Positions 24,601-37,189 are shown, numbered from the stretch's first letter. The stretch: DNA of 64,000 nt from Volvox africanus (GCA_030268105.1 BSDZ01000015.1:2817501-2881500), one strand, 5' to 3'. Numbers and translations are program-made. Notes: generated by a model not told the origin, from the sequence alone.

Positions 24601-27600
24601 CCTAGCTTGCATGCACCGGAACCGAATGACACCCGCACTAACTGCTCGGCCTGTGCACCGAGCACCGTACAAGGATGAAGATAGACCTCACCTGCAGCAG
24701 CCTGGTGAGTTTGGAGTCCCGAAATGGCACATGCGGTGAATCCTGCGCAAGGGAAACCAAGGCGCAGGAGATGGAAAAGGGTTGCATACAGAACTGTAGC
24801 CCCACCACAACATGGTGTGGTATGAATGGATGTATGAATGTGATGCGATCACATGAGGCCCGCTCCTGCGCCTCTGGCTTTTGACTTAGAGAGTCTGGAA
24901 CCCACTGCACAAATTACAACTACAACACTGGTTTTACTAGGGACGGTCCAAAACGAAATAGAGTATTCTTGCAGATAACAATATACGTGGCGATAGGGCA
25001 TTTCAATTGACGAAAATGCGAAGTCGATATCGTCTGACCATCCCAGTGTCAGGGCCTGGAGGCCTTATACACCCTTCCTTCTCTCTCATGGCCTCTCTAC
25101 CCCCTCATCTCCCCGCCTCTCTTAGCCCCATCCGCGGCTGCTTTGTCGCCGGCTATGTGCTCCTGTGACCCGAATGCTAGTTTGCTTTTATCCACCTACG
25201 CCCTGACGGAGCTGCACCTTCCGCATCTCTTTCGTCCTCCTCCAGTTGGTCTCACATCTTTGGGGAAAGGAAAGAACTGTTATCGTTTCAAATTGTCATT
25301 ATGCCCCAGCCCCTTCTGAGCTCCAGACGAGGCCAGGATTCGCACCTGCGCCCTTGCAGAAATGCACATTCCAAGCATGGTGAGCGATAGGTTGATGGAC
25401 CTGGCCTCTGTCGCTCTCAGTCCCACGCTCTTAGACTTTTTGAGCCGCTCGCTGCCTGCCAGGTCCACCATGTACAGTTTTCCAACCGTAACCTGCGAAA
25501 CGGCGAGCCAAATCGAACAGGCCGGAAGGGGTGGGGGGGACAACTTGAAAGCGAGGTGCACGGGCAGCGGGGAAGCCAAGAGATGAGCGAAAAACCCTAA
25601 GTACTGCAGAACGAGCTACTACCGGTTGGTTAGTAGGTGACCGGGAAAAAACAAGGGCATAATCTAGTATGGAAACTGAGGAAGAACTGGGGGAGAGTTA
25701 CAGGGACAGCGCGACCGTTAACCGTTCAAGCCGACGCATGCCAGCTTCTGGGACATGCCTTGTTGCAAACCTCCCTCTAAGTGCCCCGCCACACAAACAT
25801 ATACGCACAAGCATGGACGATGACAGTAATTCCTTGCTAAGCCACCGAGTTGAGAGACTGGCAGCGACCGTTTTGCACTGGACGACTTTGGGGGTTACCT
25901 CTTAGGAGAAGCACAATGTACCTGCGCCTCCACGTACCTTTTGTGTCACGACCCCGTCTTGGTCGGGTGCCTCAGCCTGCGCGCGCTCCTCGTTGCTCAG
26001 ATACTTGCGGCTCTAACAGAACCAGGAGGCAGCAGCGAACCCATGGGTCGGGGAAAAATGAGATGTAGGGACAAGGACGGTGAGAACCAAAACGTTTTCT
26101 AATGATCGCACAACGACGCTCACCCGCGCCGCCTCCCACCCTTGCGGGGCCCATCAGCCCTAACGTTCGCCGACCCGAACGCCACCATACCTTAACTGCC
26201 GTCAGCATCACCACGGCGTGGCTGCGGCTACTGTGCGCATTCAGGTGTGTGAAGGCAAACACCCTGGGAGGGTGGGTTCGCAATCATGTAGCGGGCAAAA
26301 ACACACGGGTATTCTATGAGCGCGTTTCCAGACGCAAAGCCCACACGAGCGTTGCATATTCGCACTTTTCCCCATTAACACATGGAGTGGGAGAGGAGTA
26401 GACTGAGCCAGCGAGTCTGAAGAAGGACATGAGACGAGAATTCTCACAGGTAATTAATTTTTTTTAATTGCCGATTAAAATAAATAAATAACTTGAATAC
26501 AGATTTGTTGGAACAACGAAATTAAAATTTCCCTGATCTTCCTGTATGTAAAAACCCTAATGAAGTACGTATGGGTAAAGGAAACGGGTCACCAGAATAT
26601 CTTGCAGTTAGGGTCTCCCCCGGTAGGACAATATTTAAAACTAATGGGGTGGATGACGCAGTTGGAAGAAGAACCTTAGCTTCTAAATTTTGTAAAAACA
26701 AAAGTGGTAAAGAAATACGAGTGATTCAGATTAAAAAGCAAAAACTTTTCTTGATCTTGATGATAAAAAACTAAAAGACTCATTTTCTTTTATAAAGGAA
26801 GAACTTTTTAACCTTCGATTTCAAAAACCTCTTGGCGATTTTACTAATACCAGGAGGTTGGCAAAAGCTAGAAACGATATAGCAAGAGTCCAAACAGAGT
26901 TAACTAGCTAAAGAATAATCCCCCCTGAAAGTTCTTTAACAGTCTGCAAATAGCATGACGTGTTAATACATCTTGATTTTTTTCATGGACTATAGTGCAA
27001 GTTTCGGTCAACTCTGTGTGATAAAGTGAATGAAACGGACGCCGTAAACGAACGCCCTGCGATCCGAGGGTTGAACAAGGCATGGGTTTCCTGAATGCTG
27101 CCCAGCCACTTGTGTCATGTCTGTGCCGAGGGAGCAGATCTCGGGCAGCAGCGCAGCCGCATTCTGGCAGTCAGCTAAGATGGGAATTAGTTAGCGGTTG
27201 GGTTGTTGGGGCGACCGGGCCAGCGGAGCCCGCGCCTTCCATCTCCTCCCGATTCAAGCCGTCCCCGGACTCATCAACACGCCCCTACCTCGCGGATAAG
27301 CGCAGATAAAAAAACGAAATAGCTATACCGTGGCCCCCTGGCTTTGCGCGACCGCCCGGCCGCCCCGGTCGGCCATGCTACCTCTCCTGGAGGCATCTCG
27401 CATACGCCAAGCCCGCAAACGTCCCAAATCTTCGCGGTAGAGTGGTCTCAGCAGAGCCATAACTGGCTGCGTGATAGAGACGAGAACCACCCAAAGTATT
27501 CCAAACATATGCCAGGCTGAGGGTTTTTATTTGCTCATGTTCCTAGATACCCTCAACGTTTGTGAAGACGTGCTGGATGAACAGCAACGTGCTGCTTTTT

Positions 27601-30600
27601 GGGTAGACAGTTGGAGCGCAAGCGACAGTTGTAAGGTAAATATACTCGTTTATACATGTCCGGCAATGCGATATGTCGCTCGCGGTGACTTCATGGCAGC
27701 GCCATGCCTACCTGTTTTGCTCTCCCAACTCCAAGTAATGCAGGCACTCCTCCAGAGAAGTGACCTGGACTTCACAAGCGCCCGCCACGAACACGCCACC
27801 TGCATCTTCGCGAATGGGCTGTGAATGGGATGCACAGACGGAACGAACGGGGACAAGCGAAGCAAGACTGAGAACTCAATGAAGGAGCGAGAAGGGTGGA
27901 CTACTTTAGTGCAAACGTCGTTGCAGGGGGAGTGAAGGATGGCGGTTTTGAGAAGCTGGCGGTTGATACTGTGCGCTGAGCGGCGGTGGTGGTGCTACCA
28001 CGTGCACCATGGAAACATGCCTGAAAGTAAGACTTCATCGATACATGGGCTTCTGCAACCTCTGCCGTAAGCAAAAAGACAACGTCTCCGGCTGTCTATC
28101 AGAACCAGATCAACATACTGATTGGTCAATCAGATCACCACAATCAGCATTTTTAGCACCTAATTGCGGTCGCCAACAACAATAAGGCGAGCGGTACGCA
28201 GCACCACCGACAACACTTTTACCACATGCCACGTTGTGGGTACGCACCAGGTTGTCAGCTGCAGGATTGAGCAGATCCTGGATCATCTCCATATAAATCT
28301 GCAAAGTACGGCCAAGGGAAGTACGACGTCATGTGCAAAAAAGAAAGCGATTACTGGACGGTCTCCTCGGTGCCTGATACTACAACGTATCCAAGCGATC
28401 CCAAGTTGCTCGGTTTCCTTCCAACCCATGAACTTCACCTCGTCAGCCAGCTCCGTCCTTCAGCCCGATTCGCTCCAGACTTTCCCCAAGCATCTGTCAT
28501 GCCGCTGCAGCCCCTAGTGCGTAGCCTAAACAAGTGACATGCGGAATCTGGGGTACCACCAACTATCGCTACAAGAATATCCTACGTTAACCGAGTAACC
28601 TAAAACCCTAAATAAACCGAATAATACCGTATCCCGCATCGCAGCGCGCCCTAATTGCACTTCACCTGAATATACGACATAGTAATGCGGTACATGTGTA
28701 GCATATCCCGTGCCGCCGCGCTGAAGAGCTCAGCGGCAGCGCGGGGAATCATTCCGATGGCGTCAGGCGCCGTGTTGCCCAGCGTGTACGTCTTTCCAGC
28801 ACCTGATGGCGGGTTCGGAGCAAGGAAGCCGGCGACACGACGGTTAACTTCCCCCATGTGAAATTGATATACAAGCCTTCCGGGCGTGTCTGACTATTCT
28901 GTCATTTCTTACTCCCAACCTGATCCGTCGCACTCGCGCGAGCCAGCCGCCTGCTCCTTCCAAGCCCTTTGTAAGAAATGCACAGCCTCCCGCCGCCACC
29001 TTCCGCAGAGTGGCCGTCTATGAACAGACGACGGGACCGTCGTCGACTTATCGCACACAACGTATTCACGGGACTTATTAAAAACGTAACCTCGCAGGCG
29101 TACTGTTTTTCCGATGCCGTTCGCAGCTTGGCCTGATCATTAATGCATGTGACTCCCCCACACGCGCTTCTCTGCCCGTCATCTACCTGTCTGTCCATAC
29201 GCGAGGATAGTGCCGTTATAACCCCGCAGCACGTCCGCCACCACATCTGATACGGCGGCCGCGTACACGTCAGCCTGACTGGCGCCAGGGCCCAAGACCT
29301 GCCCAAAACAGAAAGAAATACCACATCAGCAAAACGGATGGACCATGCTGAAATAACTTGAGGATAGGAATGAAACTCATGCGAACCCAGATAAATACCG
29401 AAATGGCGATTCAGTCCCGGAGGCTTGTAGCGCACCAGTTATTGCGAATGGGAGGTAAAAAACATTTTGCAGCGCAAAACATGTCGCCCAAATTCGAGTT
29501 TCGGAGCCAAGAAACCATACGCTTCCGATCACCTACCCCGGCGCGCTCTTACAGGTGTCATGCGTTATCCTCAGATTTGTATACGGCTGGCTATACGCAA
29601 GCATGCAGGCAACTTGAGAAGGAGGAGAGTGTAAGCCGTTAAAGAGAGTTATCCACAATGCAATATGTAGCCCAGTTTTTATGTAGCTGTCCTGTCCCTC
29701 AGACTTCTTGCAATTCCAGGTCCCTTGGCTGAGGTTTTGGAAAACGTGCAGCACCCGTAGAGGGGCTCCTTTGGGCAATGACGGGCTCAGTTGACTTTCT
29801 TACTATGTTGGCGCTGCCCCCGTGCTCGTGGACTCCTGTAACTGGGTCCGTTGATTGATTTGACCCCCGGCGCCGCCGCATCCCAGACCCAGACCCTACC
29901 TTATCAAATACGAAGTCTGACTGCGGCACTGGCGCCTCCCTGCGGGGAGCGGGCAGTCCCAAGTATCGGCCATGGGGCAAGATCAGCGACCTGTGACGGC
30001 ATGGCTTGGAGAAATACACGGCTCAGCTATTCCTTGACGACATGCTGCTGAAATAACAAATTAGGAAATCGCTGGACTACTACTGGTTGTTTCTAATGCT
30101 AGGAGGGAAGGCAACGTATGTAAGGACCGCACAATAGTTCCTTTTGGATAACGTCGGGTTTGGTGTAGCGGCGGCAAGGGACAGCAAGGCACCTGACCAT
30201 GACCATGCACCTGAACCAACAAGCATCCTCTCCGCTCCTATGAGATTGCTGGGAGACGGGGTTGGTCTGCTTGCCGTAAGGTGCGGCCTGACTTACGGTC
30301 TGAAGATTGTGAGCTGGCCATCGTCCTCCGACCATACCAATGCTCCCGGAGTCTCATCGTCCCTTAATGCTGGCCTTATACGAGCATAAACTTTCACTTT
30401 CTCTGTGGAGGTTGGGCGAGGGGATACAACACGCGGGCGAATCGAACGAAGGCAGATAGGTATGATGATATAATGCTTTAGGTTACAATACAATTTGAAT
30501 AAGGAACAGTTTTGTCTGACAGTTTTACGGCATGTTAAATCTGCGCGGAAAAGCCCTTCACATCGCACAAAATATTCCAATCTCAAAAGTGCCCAGTGAG

Positions 30601-30791
30601 CAGCCATCACCCTGCGCACCTATTTCGCCTTCATGCTTGGGTTTCGGTGGTGTAGGCATCGAGCTTCGCAACATCACAGAGCCGGAGTTCCGTTCAAGCA
30701 GCCCGCGCTCGCTGAACGCGCCTTCATCCAGTGATGATCCCACAAGAGGACTCGGAGTGCTAGTTGGACGCCCCGGAATACGCGAGTTCAT
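15691..30791 (-). CDS. Kinesin with N-terminal motor and long coiled-coil tail
   Basis: Twenty-three minus-strand exons: 30791-30620, 30402-30297, 29990-29900, 29298-29187, 28802-28666, 28298-28248, 27818-27712, 26263-26191, 26012-25938, 25492-25346, 24742-24692, 24274-24089, 23629-23558, 23154-23050, 22719-22633, 22057-21936, 21418-19339, 18876-18820, 18589-18287, 17979-17869, 17677-17594, 17400-17302, 16629-15691. Phases close throughout: 1,788 aa. Motor (about residues 60-410): VKVYARIRP, P-loop GQTGAGKT (split over exons 4/5), switch I NAHSSRSH, switch II DLAGSER, then VPFRDSKLTRLLQ and ESLGGNAKTSL. ATP hydrolysis drives movement along microtubules. The tail is coiled coil with a 693-codon exon rich in Gly/Ala/Ser, then IQ-like segments ANMIKAAYKRYK and VGSILAAFVGRRY. 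SLTMLGMCISARA suggests an ungrouped or ARK-like kinesin, not KIF5; the subfamily is uncertain. A very short exon between exons 13 and 14 may be missed. Confidence 0.88.
21203..21247 (-). repeat. Poly-glycine trinucleotide run in kinesin exon 17
   Basis: CCGCCA/CCGCCG repeats on the plus strand encode an uninterrupted glycine run in the kinesin frame after SSLEDG. Such a run is prone to length change. Confidence 0.85.
22436..22472. repeat. (TA)n-T10-AATATAAA cassette, copy 1
   Basis: A TA dinucleotide run is followed by ten T and AATATAAA in an intron of the kinesin gene (between exons 15 and 16). The same junction recurs at 49040-49074. Confidence 0.7.
26529..26774 (+). pseudogene. Bacterial-type ribosomal protein L16 fragment (rplP-like)
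   Basis: AT-rich plus-strand frame, antisense to the kinesin and inside its intron 26264-27711. It reads FPDLPVCKNPNEVRMGKGNG followed by SPEYLAVRVSPGRTIFKTNG, the conserved central/C-terminal block of L16 (uL16), which binds 23S rRNA near the peptidyl-transferase centre. The N-terminal half is missing (a frameshift just before FPD), and after GVDDAVGRRTLASKF the frame drifts into non-homologous sequence and stops at 26774, so it is not functional. Base composition differs sharply from the neighbouring exons. The next gene downstream is rpl29, the standard bacterial order. Bacterial origin (Rickettsiales-like) is inference; a divergent mitochondrial source is the alternative. Confidence 0.82.
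26735..26911 (+). pseudogene. Bacterial-type ribosomal protein L29 (rpmC-like), lacks start codon
   Basis: An open 58-codon frame ends in TAA at 26909-26911 and reads LDLDDKKLKDSFSFIKEELF, then NLRFQKPLGDFTNTRRLAKA and RNDIARVQTELTS. This is the whole L29 (uL29) fold: an ELFNLRFQ helix followed by the R-x-x-R-x-DIARV helix. The length fits bacterial L29 (about 60-70 aa). The first in-frame codon after an upstream TAA is AAA, and no ATG is in frame, so the start is lost. It overlaps the tail of the L16 frame by 40 nt because that frame has run past its true end. Green-algal plastids and chlamydomonadalean mitochondria are not known to encode rpl29, which argues for a bacterial donor. Confidence 0.82.
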
Positions 30792-31037
30792 CTTTGAATG
30801 GTAGCTTTCCGAAAAAGCTTGACAAAGGACCTTCACAGGCCGTCATCTCTTCAGCTGCCTCCAGGAGACCGCATCTATCTATTTGGCAATTAATTTGGTC
30901 GAACTGAAAAATCTATACGTTGTTGATGTGCTTAGAGTTCTATCTGCCGCTTTGAACAGTTAAGGCAGTTGAACTAACAGCCACATGAACACCACAGAAT
31001 TCTCAGATAGTGTTTTGTCCGTCATGCTGCAGAAGGA

Positions 31038-32710
31038 ATTGCAGCAGTTTGCAGCTTCGTGCTTCCCAGCATCTCCAAATGGCCGCCGTACGAATATCCA
31101 TTTACTGTTACCGTTAAGTACGAGAAAAGTAATGTAAAACCCTACTGCACTTAGCTACTTTCCCAACTAGCCTACCTAGGCCTTGGTTTCCTTCTTTCTG
31201 CTTTTCAACCACCAGGATTCTAACTGCTTGTACACAAACCTAAATCATACCACACGTCTTGAAGCACTAAGAGCGTGCCTTGCTTACGCTTTCAAAATCC
31301 GAAGACCTGCTCACACGTATCCAACAGCCTTTGCGCTGCAGCGCTCCCCCTGCCTCCTCCACTTCCGTTTACATAAAGCTTTATGAATTATTTGGCGCTA
31401 TCCCCAAACTTTTCAGCATAAGGGTATAATCCACTGACTCTTAACTCTCTCTTCGGCACGTAACAATGAAGCCCGAATCCAAACATTCAGATAGGACGGT
31501 GGTAAGACCCCATTCGTTCGTTTTCGGGATGCGAAAATACAGCCGGCGAACAAGATGCCTCGAGGACCAGGCCAGCCCAGGCTGTATGCCACACTCAAAA
31601 GCACCCACCTCTTGTCATCCCACTTCAATGTCTACCATCACATCCCCGCCAAGAACCCCCCACTTGCTGGCTGATAGGGTTCCATCGTTGCCCTTGTTGT
31701 CTCATTCCCGTGCAGTAGTGCCCTTGGCCCTCGCCGCTCTGACTCAATCGTGTTTCAATCTACAGCCGACAACCCACATGTGATACAAGTGACATGTTCA
31801 AACAACATTACAACGGACACCAAGAACACTGTGATTTACACAGTGGCACCGTATCAATCGATATCCGAGAACAGTGCCTTTCTGAGCAGTAATATGCTAC
31901 TTCCACACATTCCTAAGCCATTGCTTGTGCTATCCAATGCCCCGCAGCGACACGGTTTGCCAGGTTCGCATGACGGGCGCCTGGCGCCCCACTTTACTGC
32001 GGCGGCCAAAAGTAGGGCCTTCGCAGCTTCCCCTTCCTCCAGCTGCGGAAGCTCGCGCTGGCGGGAATCTTGGCCATCGTGTGGACATTAACTGCAATGG
32101 AAGGAACAAGCAGCAACCATGCCACGTGGCAACAGCCACAGCCGCCACCTCAGATACTCCATTGGCCTTTAATAAGCACCCTTTGATTGCAGCTAGCTGT
32201 GTCCTCCCATTGGGGCACTACTGGGCACGCAAATGCTTTCCGCTCCGCTGTGGAGTTGTGCCCGGGTGCCCCTCCACGAACCGATCGATTTCTTACCAAT
32301 GTACTTAGCTACTCAACGAGCACGAGCGGCGGTGCGATCCCGGCCCGTCCGCGGAATAACAAGCTATGAATCCTGAACGGCGGTTTGGGCCCAGTGTGGG
32401 CCCGTCCGCGGAGTAAGTACTTGTAAAGCCATCATTCATACGGCTACAGAGAGCTGATGGGGCGCCAGATAAGGTGCGGCGGCTCATTGCCCGATCGCTT
32501 CACTGCCGCCGCCAAGACCAGCTGCCGCCGCGGCCCCTGCTGCTGATGTTGCTGTTCCAGCACCAGCGCCACCTGAATCGCTGATTCATGGTCCGCAAAG
32601 ATCTGCGGTTTGTGTGTGGGGGGGGCGGGGACGGGGGAAAGGGCAAAGGCCGGAAGGGGGATAGGATAAGCAACGAACCAAACGCAGGAGCAAATGTACA
32701 TGTTCGCTGG
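31038..32710 (-). pseudogene. Duplicated, interrupted copy of the ACL4 3' end
   Basis: 31038-31140 resembles 47118-47225 and 32315-32710 resembles 47236-47580, in the same orientation. The latter holds the last ACL4 exon and adjoining intron. In this copy the exon reads FADHESAIQVALVLEQQHQQ and then shifts frame relative to the intact gene. About 1.17 kb of unrelated sequence (31141-32314) sits between the two matching blocks. The copy lies directly upstream of the kinesin start codon. No full gene is present, so it is a 3' fragment only. Confidence 0.75.
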
Positions 32711-33291
32711 GGGGGATGTATATAACCTAATGGTTGATGTTCCTTGCCGCATCATTCGGCAAGCACCAGCATTTGCTGACGTAACAGGTAACATACAAGC
32801 ACCAGCCAAATACGTGAAGCCTCTTAGGGCGACCAGTTTCGGTCCTCTCGCCCTCAGTCGTAGGCAGAAGGGCAGCAGTCGCTACTCGTCAGGGTTGAGA
32901 ACACGAGGAGGACCGCGTCAGTAGAAGGGCCACCATCGCTCGCCAGCCGGAGCCACGGGTCTGTGAGGGGATGAAAGTGGCGGCGAAGTATTCGTTACAA
33001 TGATTTATGACCATTAAGCCTAACGTTTGACACACAGAACAAATCATGGATTGCTTATTATTATTATTATCTAGTGATCATCCTCTAGAAGATATTTCCA
33101 CGAAGCTGGCAAAGTAATTGCTATCTGGAACTTCTCAACATGCTCCGTTTGGTTCCCACTTCCCACAGTAATCGCATCTTCAAGCCCCAGCAACCTCCAG
33201 GAAGTCCAATATTACTTCCCCTAGACACCTGCAGCACCCACAGCGCCGCGTCCACTTGCTCTCGGGTACGGCACAGTATCCGAAGACATAT

Positions 33292-33860
33292 CACTATAAC
33301 AAGGAATTCGTGCGTTAGCTCGCGTTAGGCTCGCGTTAGGGACCCCTAACGCAAGCCTAACGCAAGCTTAACGCGAACTAACGCGAGTTAACGCAAAGCC
33401 TAACGCAAATCAAACGCATTGCGTTATTGCTTGCGTATTGCTAACGCAATCCTAACGCACCTAACGCAATCGCAAATAAACTTTTTTGGGAGGGAACGAA
33501 AATGTTTGCGTTTACTTTGCGTTAGCTAACGCAACCTAACGCGAACTTACGCAATGTCAAACGCACCCACATAGATTCTAAGGTGTGCGTTAGGCCTAAC
33601 GCAACGCAAGCGTTAGAGACCCATACGCAAGCAAAAATACATAGCGTGCATGGAAGTTAAAGTTCTCTAACGCACAATATACGCACGCCTAACGCGCATT
33701 AACGCGCATTAACGCATGCTTGCGTATGCTGCGAATAATGCGTACACAGGTAGCAGTTGTGGGTTGCGTAAAAGTTTTAAACGCATGTAACTAACATATT
33801 CGCACGCTTTCGCAAGGTCTTACGCGTGCGATAGCAACATTCGCGCCACTTTCGCTTTGC
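33292..33860. repeat. Left subterminal GCGTTAGG array
   Basis: Many copies of TAACGC/GCGTTA spaced roughly 8-20 bp in direct and inverted orientation fill the left end of the CACTA-like element. By analogy with En/Spm these would be transposase-binding sites. Confidence 0.8.
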
Positions 33861-34341
33861 GTACGAGGCAGTCTCGCATTCTTGCTCACTGTAACTACTT
33901 TTGGTCGTTCTGGTTATTTCTTTACTGTTTCAGTTATTGTTCCTGTTATTGCTTGCTGTTTGGCCCACCCGCTGCAGAATTATTTTTGTGTGTACGGAAA
34001 CTATCCTGTCGTAAGGTACGTAGCTGTTATGAAGAATATCAATAGGATTTCAGTTTTGATAGATGAAAATATTCCAGGCAATAATTTACAGTTCAATATT
34101 CGGAAAGCATCCAGGTAAGCAGCCATTGGTGAGTACGCATTAATTCAACGAAACAATCAAATTTCTACACATCCAATCCTGCCAATCAAATTTTGTTTAT
34201 GAGTTCAATAATCATTTGTACCATGCACCAATCATTTCAGTCATCATTAGGTACATACATCCTAACTTCATCTGCCACCGCACATTTAGCAGCCCGCTCT
34301 AATATAAGCTTAGAAACAAACATGTTAGATGTTAGTTCTAT

Positions 34342-36013
34342 CTAATAGTCTTCTATTTCACTCTCTCTGTTGTCGTCCTCCTCTGGCGCAGTGGTGGCGT
34401 CATCCTGCTCGTCCTCAATCTTCTCGTCCTCGCTCACCTCCTCCTCAAGCAACTCCTGAAAAGTTTAGGAAAGGAAAATTATACTTATTTACATGCATAT
34501 GTATAAATGTAAATTAAGCTGTCACCACTCAGCAATTATCACTTCCGGTTACAGTAATCTTAATCATGTCTAGGGTGGGCAGTGCACTAATCATTCTAAA
34601 AGCATAGTCTTTCATTTGCTGTACTTGGACACTTTGTTACCTGTTTCTGCTAACTCCCTGAGCTCCCACGTTGACGTAGGACACGGGCACTAGTGCCCGT
34701 GTACATCGCACACCTTCCGAAACACTCTTGACCTTTATCAGTCGAAACAACACATATTATAATTATACATTCAAACATGAAGGAAATTTAGATAATAAGC
34801 TGAACTAAGGAAATTACCTTCTGTCCCTGGTGGTTGTAACTGTCATCCGTAGACTTGTCTTCCAACGCCACCTGCTGGTCCAAAATACGTGAAGGGACTT
34901 GGTAGTAATAAAAAGGTTATATTAAAAAGTAAGTAATGTCTGACCTCAATATTTCGTACCTTTCTTTTGGTGCCCGTGCTTGGTCGCCTCACTTTCGTGG
35001 ATGGCCGCACATCGTCATCGTTCGTTACCTTCAAGGGCCGACGTTAGCATACATATATGATTTGAGAAATTACAAGCTTACAATTCCTATCAAAAAAGAG
35101 AAAAATAAATCGACATATGGCACATCAAATGACAAAGCACACAGCAAATGAAAAGAATATAACGAAACATGAAATAACAGCTCAATAAAACAGGAAGACA
35201 GGATGAATGGGCTGTACCTTTTTTGCTGCCGCCTTGCTTGAGTTCCTAGCTTTCCTGCTGGAGTTCCTTGTCGTAGAGGGCTGTGAACTCTTTGCCTACA
35301 TAAAAAGGAAGTACGTTTGGGGAGAATAGGAACAATTACATAAAAGACAGAAAGGAGAAAACAGGTTAAAGGACATTAATGATCTGTACATCCCTGTATA
35401 TGAGATCCGTAATGTACATCACCCATCCAGCAATAATTTTGCTAAGCGCGCCTGGTAATTTGCACACCCCATCATCCACTCTCCGTACTACTAGTATTTG
35501 CACTAACCTGTCAGTGTCTAGCGGCCTTGACCTCCTTCTCCTTCTGATGTATGCTAGCTGCGTTGGCAGCCAGCACCATCATCGATGCATCTTCACCATG
35601 CGCGGGCTGCTTTTGGCTTTTGCTAGGGCGCCCATTATGAGTTCCTAATGGCACGTCATTTCGGCCGTTTTTCTGCGGGTTGGTGGCAATAAAGTATTTC
35701 GTACACGACAAAAATAAACGCAGGAAAAAATTTATTCTTTTACTAGTTAAAGTAAAATACAAATCTTATGCATACGTACTACTTAAAAGTGAAGAGTAGT
35801 ACTTCCGTACTCCGTCCAGGGTTGTGCAGCTGCCAATCAATCCCATGTAAGCAACAATGTTTCGTAACCCTGCTTTACAACATCCTTTATATGTACATTT
35901 AATGCCACCCATTTGTACACAGTCGTCAGGTCGTCCATGTCATACGGTAGCAGTTCTATTGGACAACCTTGCTTGCGCAGGCAGCATACGTATAATTTCT
36001 GCAGCATCAACAG
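34342..36013 (-). CDS. Unknown spliced gene inside the CACTA-like element (partial, 3' end)
   Basis: Six minus-strand exons, all separated by phase-0 introns: 36013-35879, 35672-35532, 35295-35218, 35028-34960, 34874-34818, 34455-34342, totalling 197 codons plus TAG. The first visible exon reads CPIELLPYDMDDLTTVYKWV; the second is polar; the third and fourth are strongly basic (TRNSSRKARNSSKAAAKK, KVRRPSTGTKRK); the last is acidic (ELLEEEVSEDEKIEDEQDD). No family is recognised. The basic then acidic tail would suit a nuclear or chromatin-associated protein, possibly the C-terminus of the element's transposase. Upstream exons were not found. The donors GTCAAG (exon 2) and GTAAAG (exon 1) are weaker choices than the rest. 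Confidence 0.45.
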
Positions 36014-37189
36014 CTAATCATATATTTGTAAAGAAATAATAATTGCTTCAGTAACGAATGGAGCCGCCTTCTGCTTATGATGGAAAGTCCCGTATGAAAC
36101 TCTTTACATCCCGAAAACACTTTTCCCCTGAAAGTCAGGAACATTTTCAGTGTGTCATGCCTGGAAGGGAGCCACTAGAAGGCAACATTGCATCGGATCT
36201 GCTAGATGGCATCGACCAAGGCAGCAGCCGCTTGGCTCAAAGCTTGGCTCTTCCTGGTTTTAGTAGCAATGAGAAGTGACTTCATTGTGACGAGGATGTT
36301 TAGAATCACCATTGCAACGTTTGTACTTGAGATGCCCCGTCTATGTGCCCCGTCTTGGGAGCCAGGGCCAGCGGGACGGGATAGAAGGCAAGGGTTCTGG
36401 GCAGCCCTCAGTACAGCGCATCGGCTTAGGCACATGCTTGGAGTTTCTGGAGCTATGAAACAATCCTGGTTAGGAATGTGCATGACGTTTTTGATGCAAT
36501 GACAAAATAATGACCGTGCTGAAAATTGTGGCGTGAATCCGTTGAACTATTCATTCCCGTGCAGTGATTGAACTATTCTGCATTGCAATATGTCTGGATT
36601 GGGGAAGCATTGGGGTCATAGAGTACCTCTCACACATGCTCGTTTTCATGGTCAATTTTCACACATACGCCAAGCTGCTATGATGCTTGCCGGACAAGGC
36701 TATCTAATTTTTGGGGCCTGCTCGATGTGTAACTGTGGCTCTTGGTGACTTTGTTTGGGTCTCCATCTGGAAACATTGTTGCCTGGCTACTGTGTAAGGT
36801 TTGCTGTTGCCAAATTTCCTCGGTCCTTACCCAGACTTGCTAACTCCGGCAGCTTGCTGCTCAATAATTAGAAAGCCTTCCATAATTAGAAAGGTAGCCC
36901 TGAACAGCCATGTGTGGCACTTCAGAGTTCTATGTTATAAAGTAAGCCACATGTACAGGTTCTAAATTCGTATAATGGTAGCGATTAAGCGATGTTAACA
37001 AGCGTTCACCAGAGCAATCTCTTGTACAACGACTAGTATTCATAGCGCTATCCTAAATTGAAATTAACTTTGAAGATATTTTATGCACAAAGTCTTGAGA
37101 CTACTGCACAATAAGAGCAAGTAAGCAAACTAAATAAATCCGGCAAACCCGTGCTCCGAACATTATTATGCACTATCTACATAAACTTT

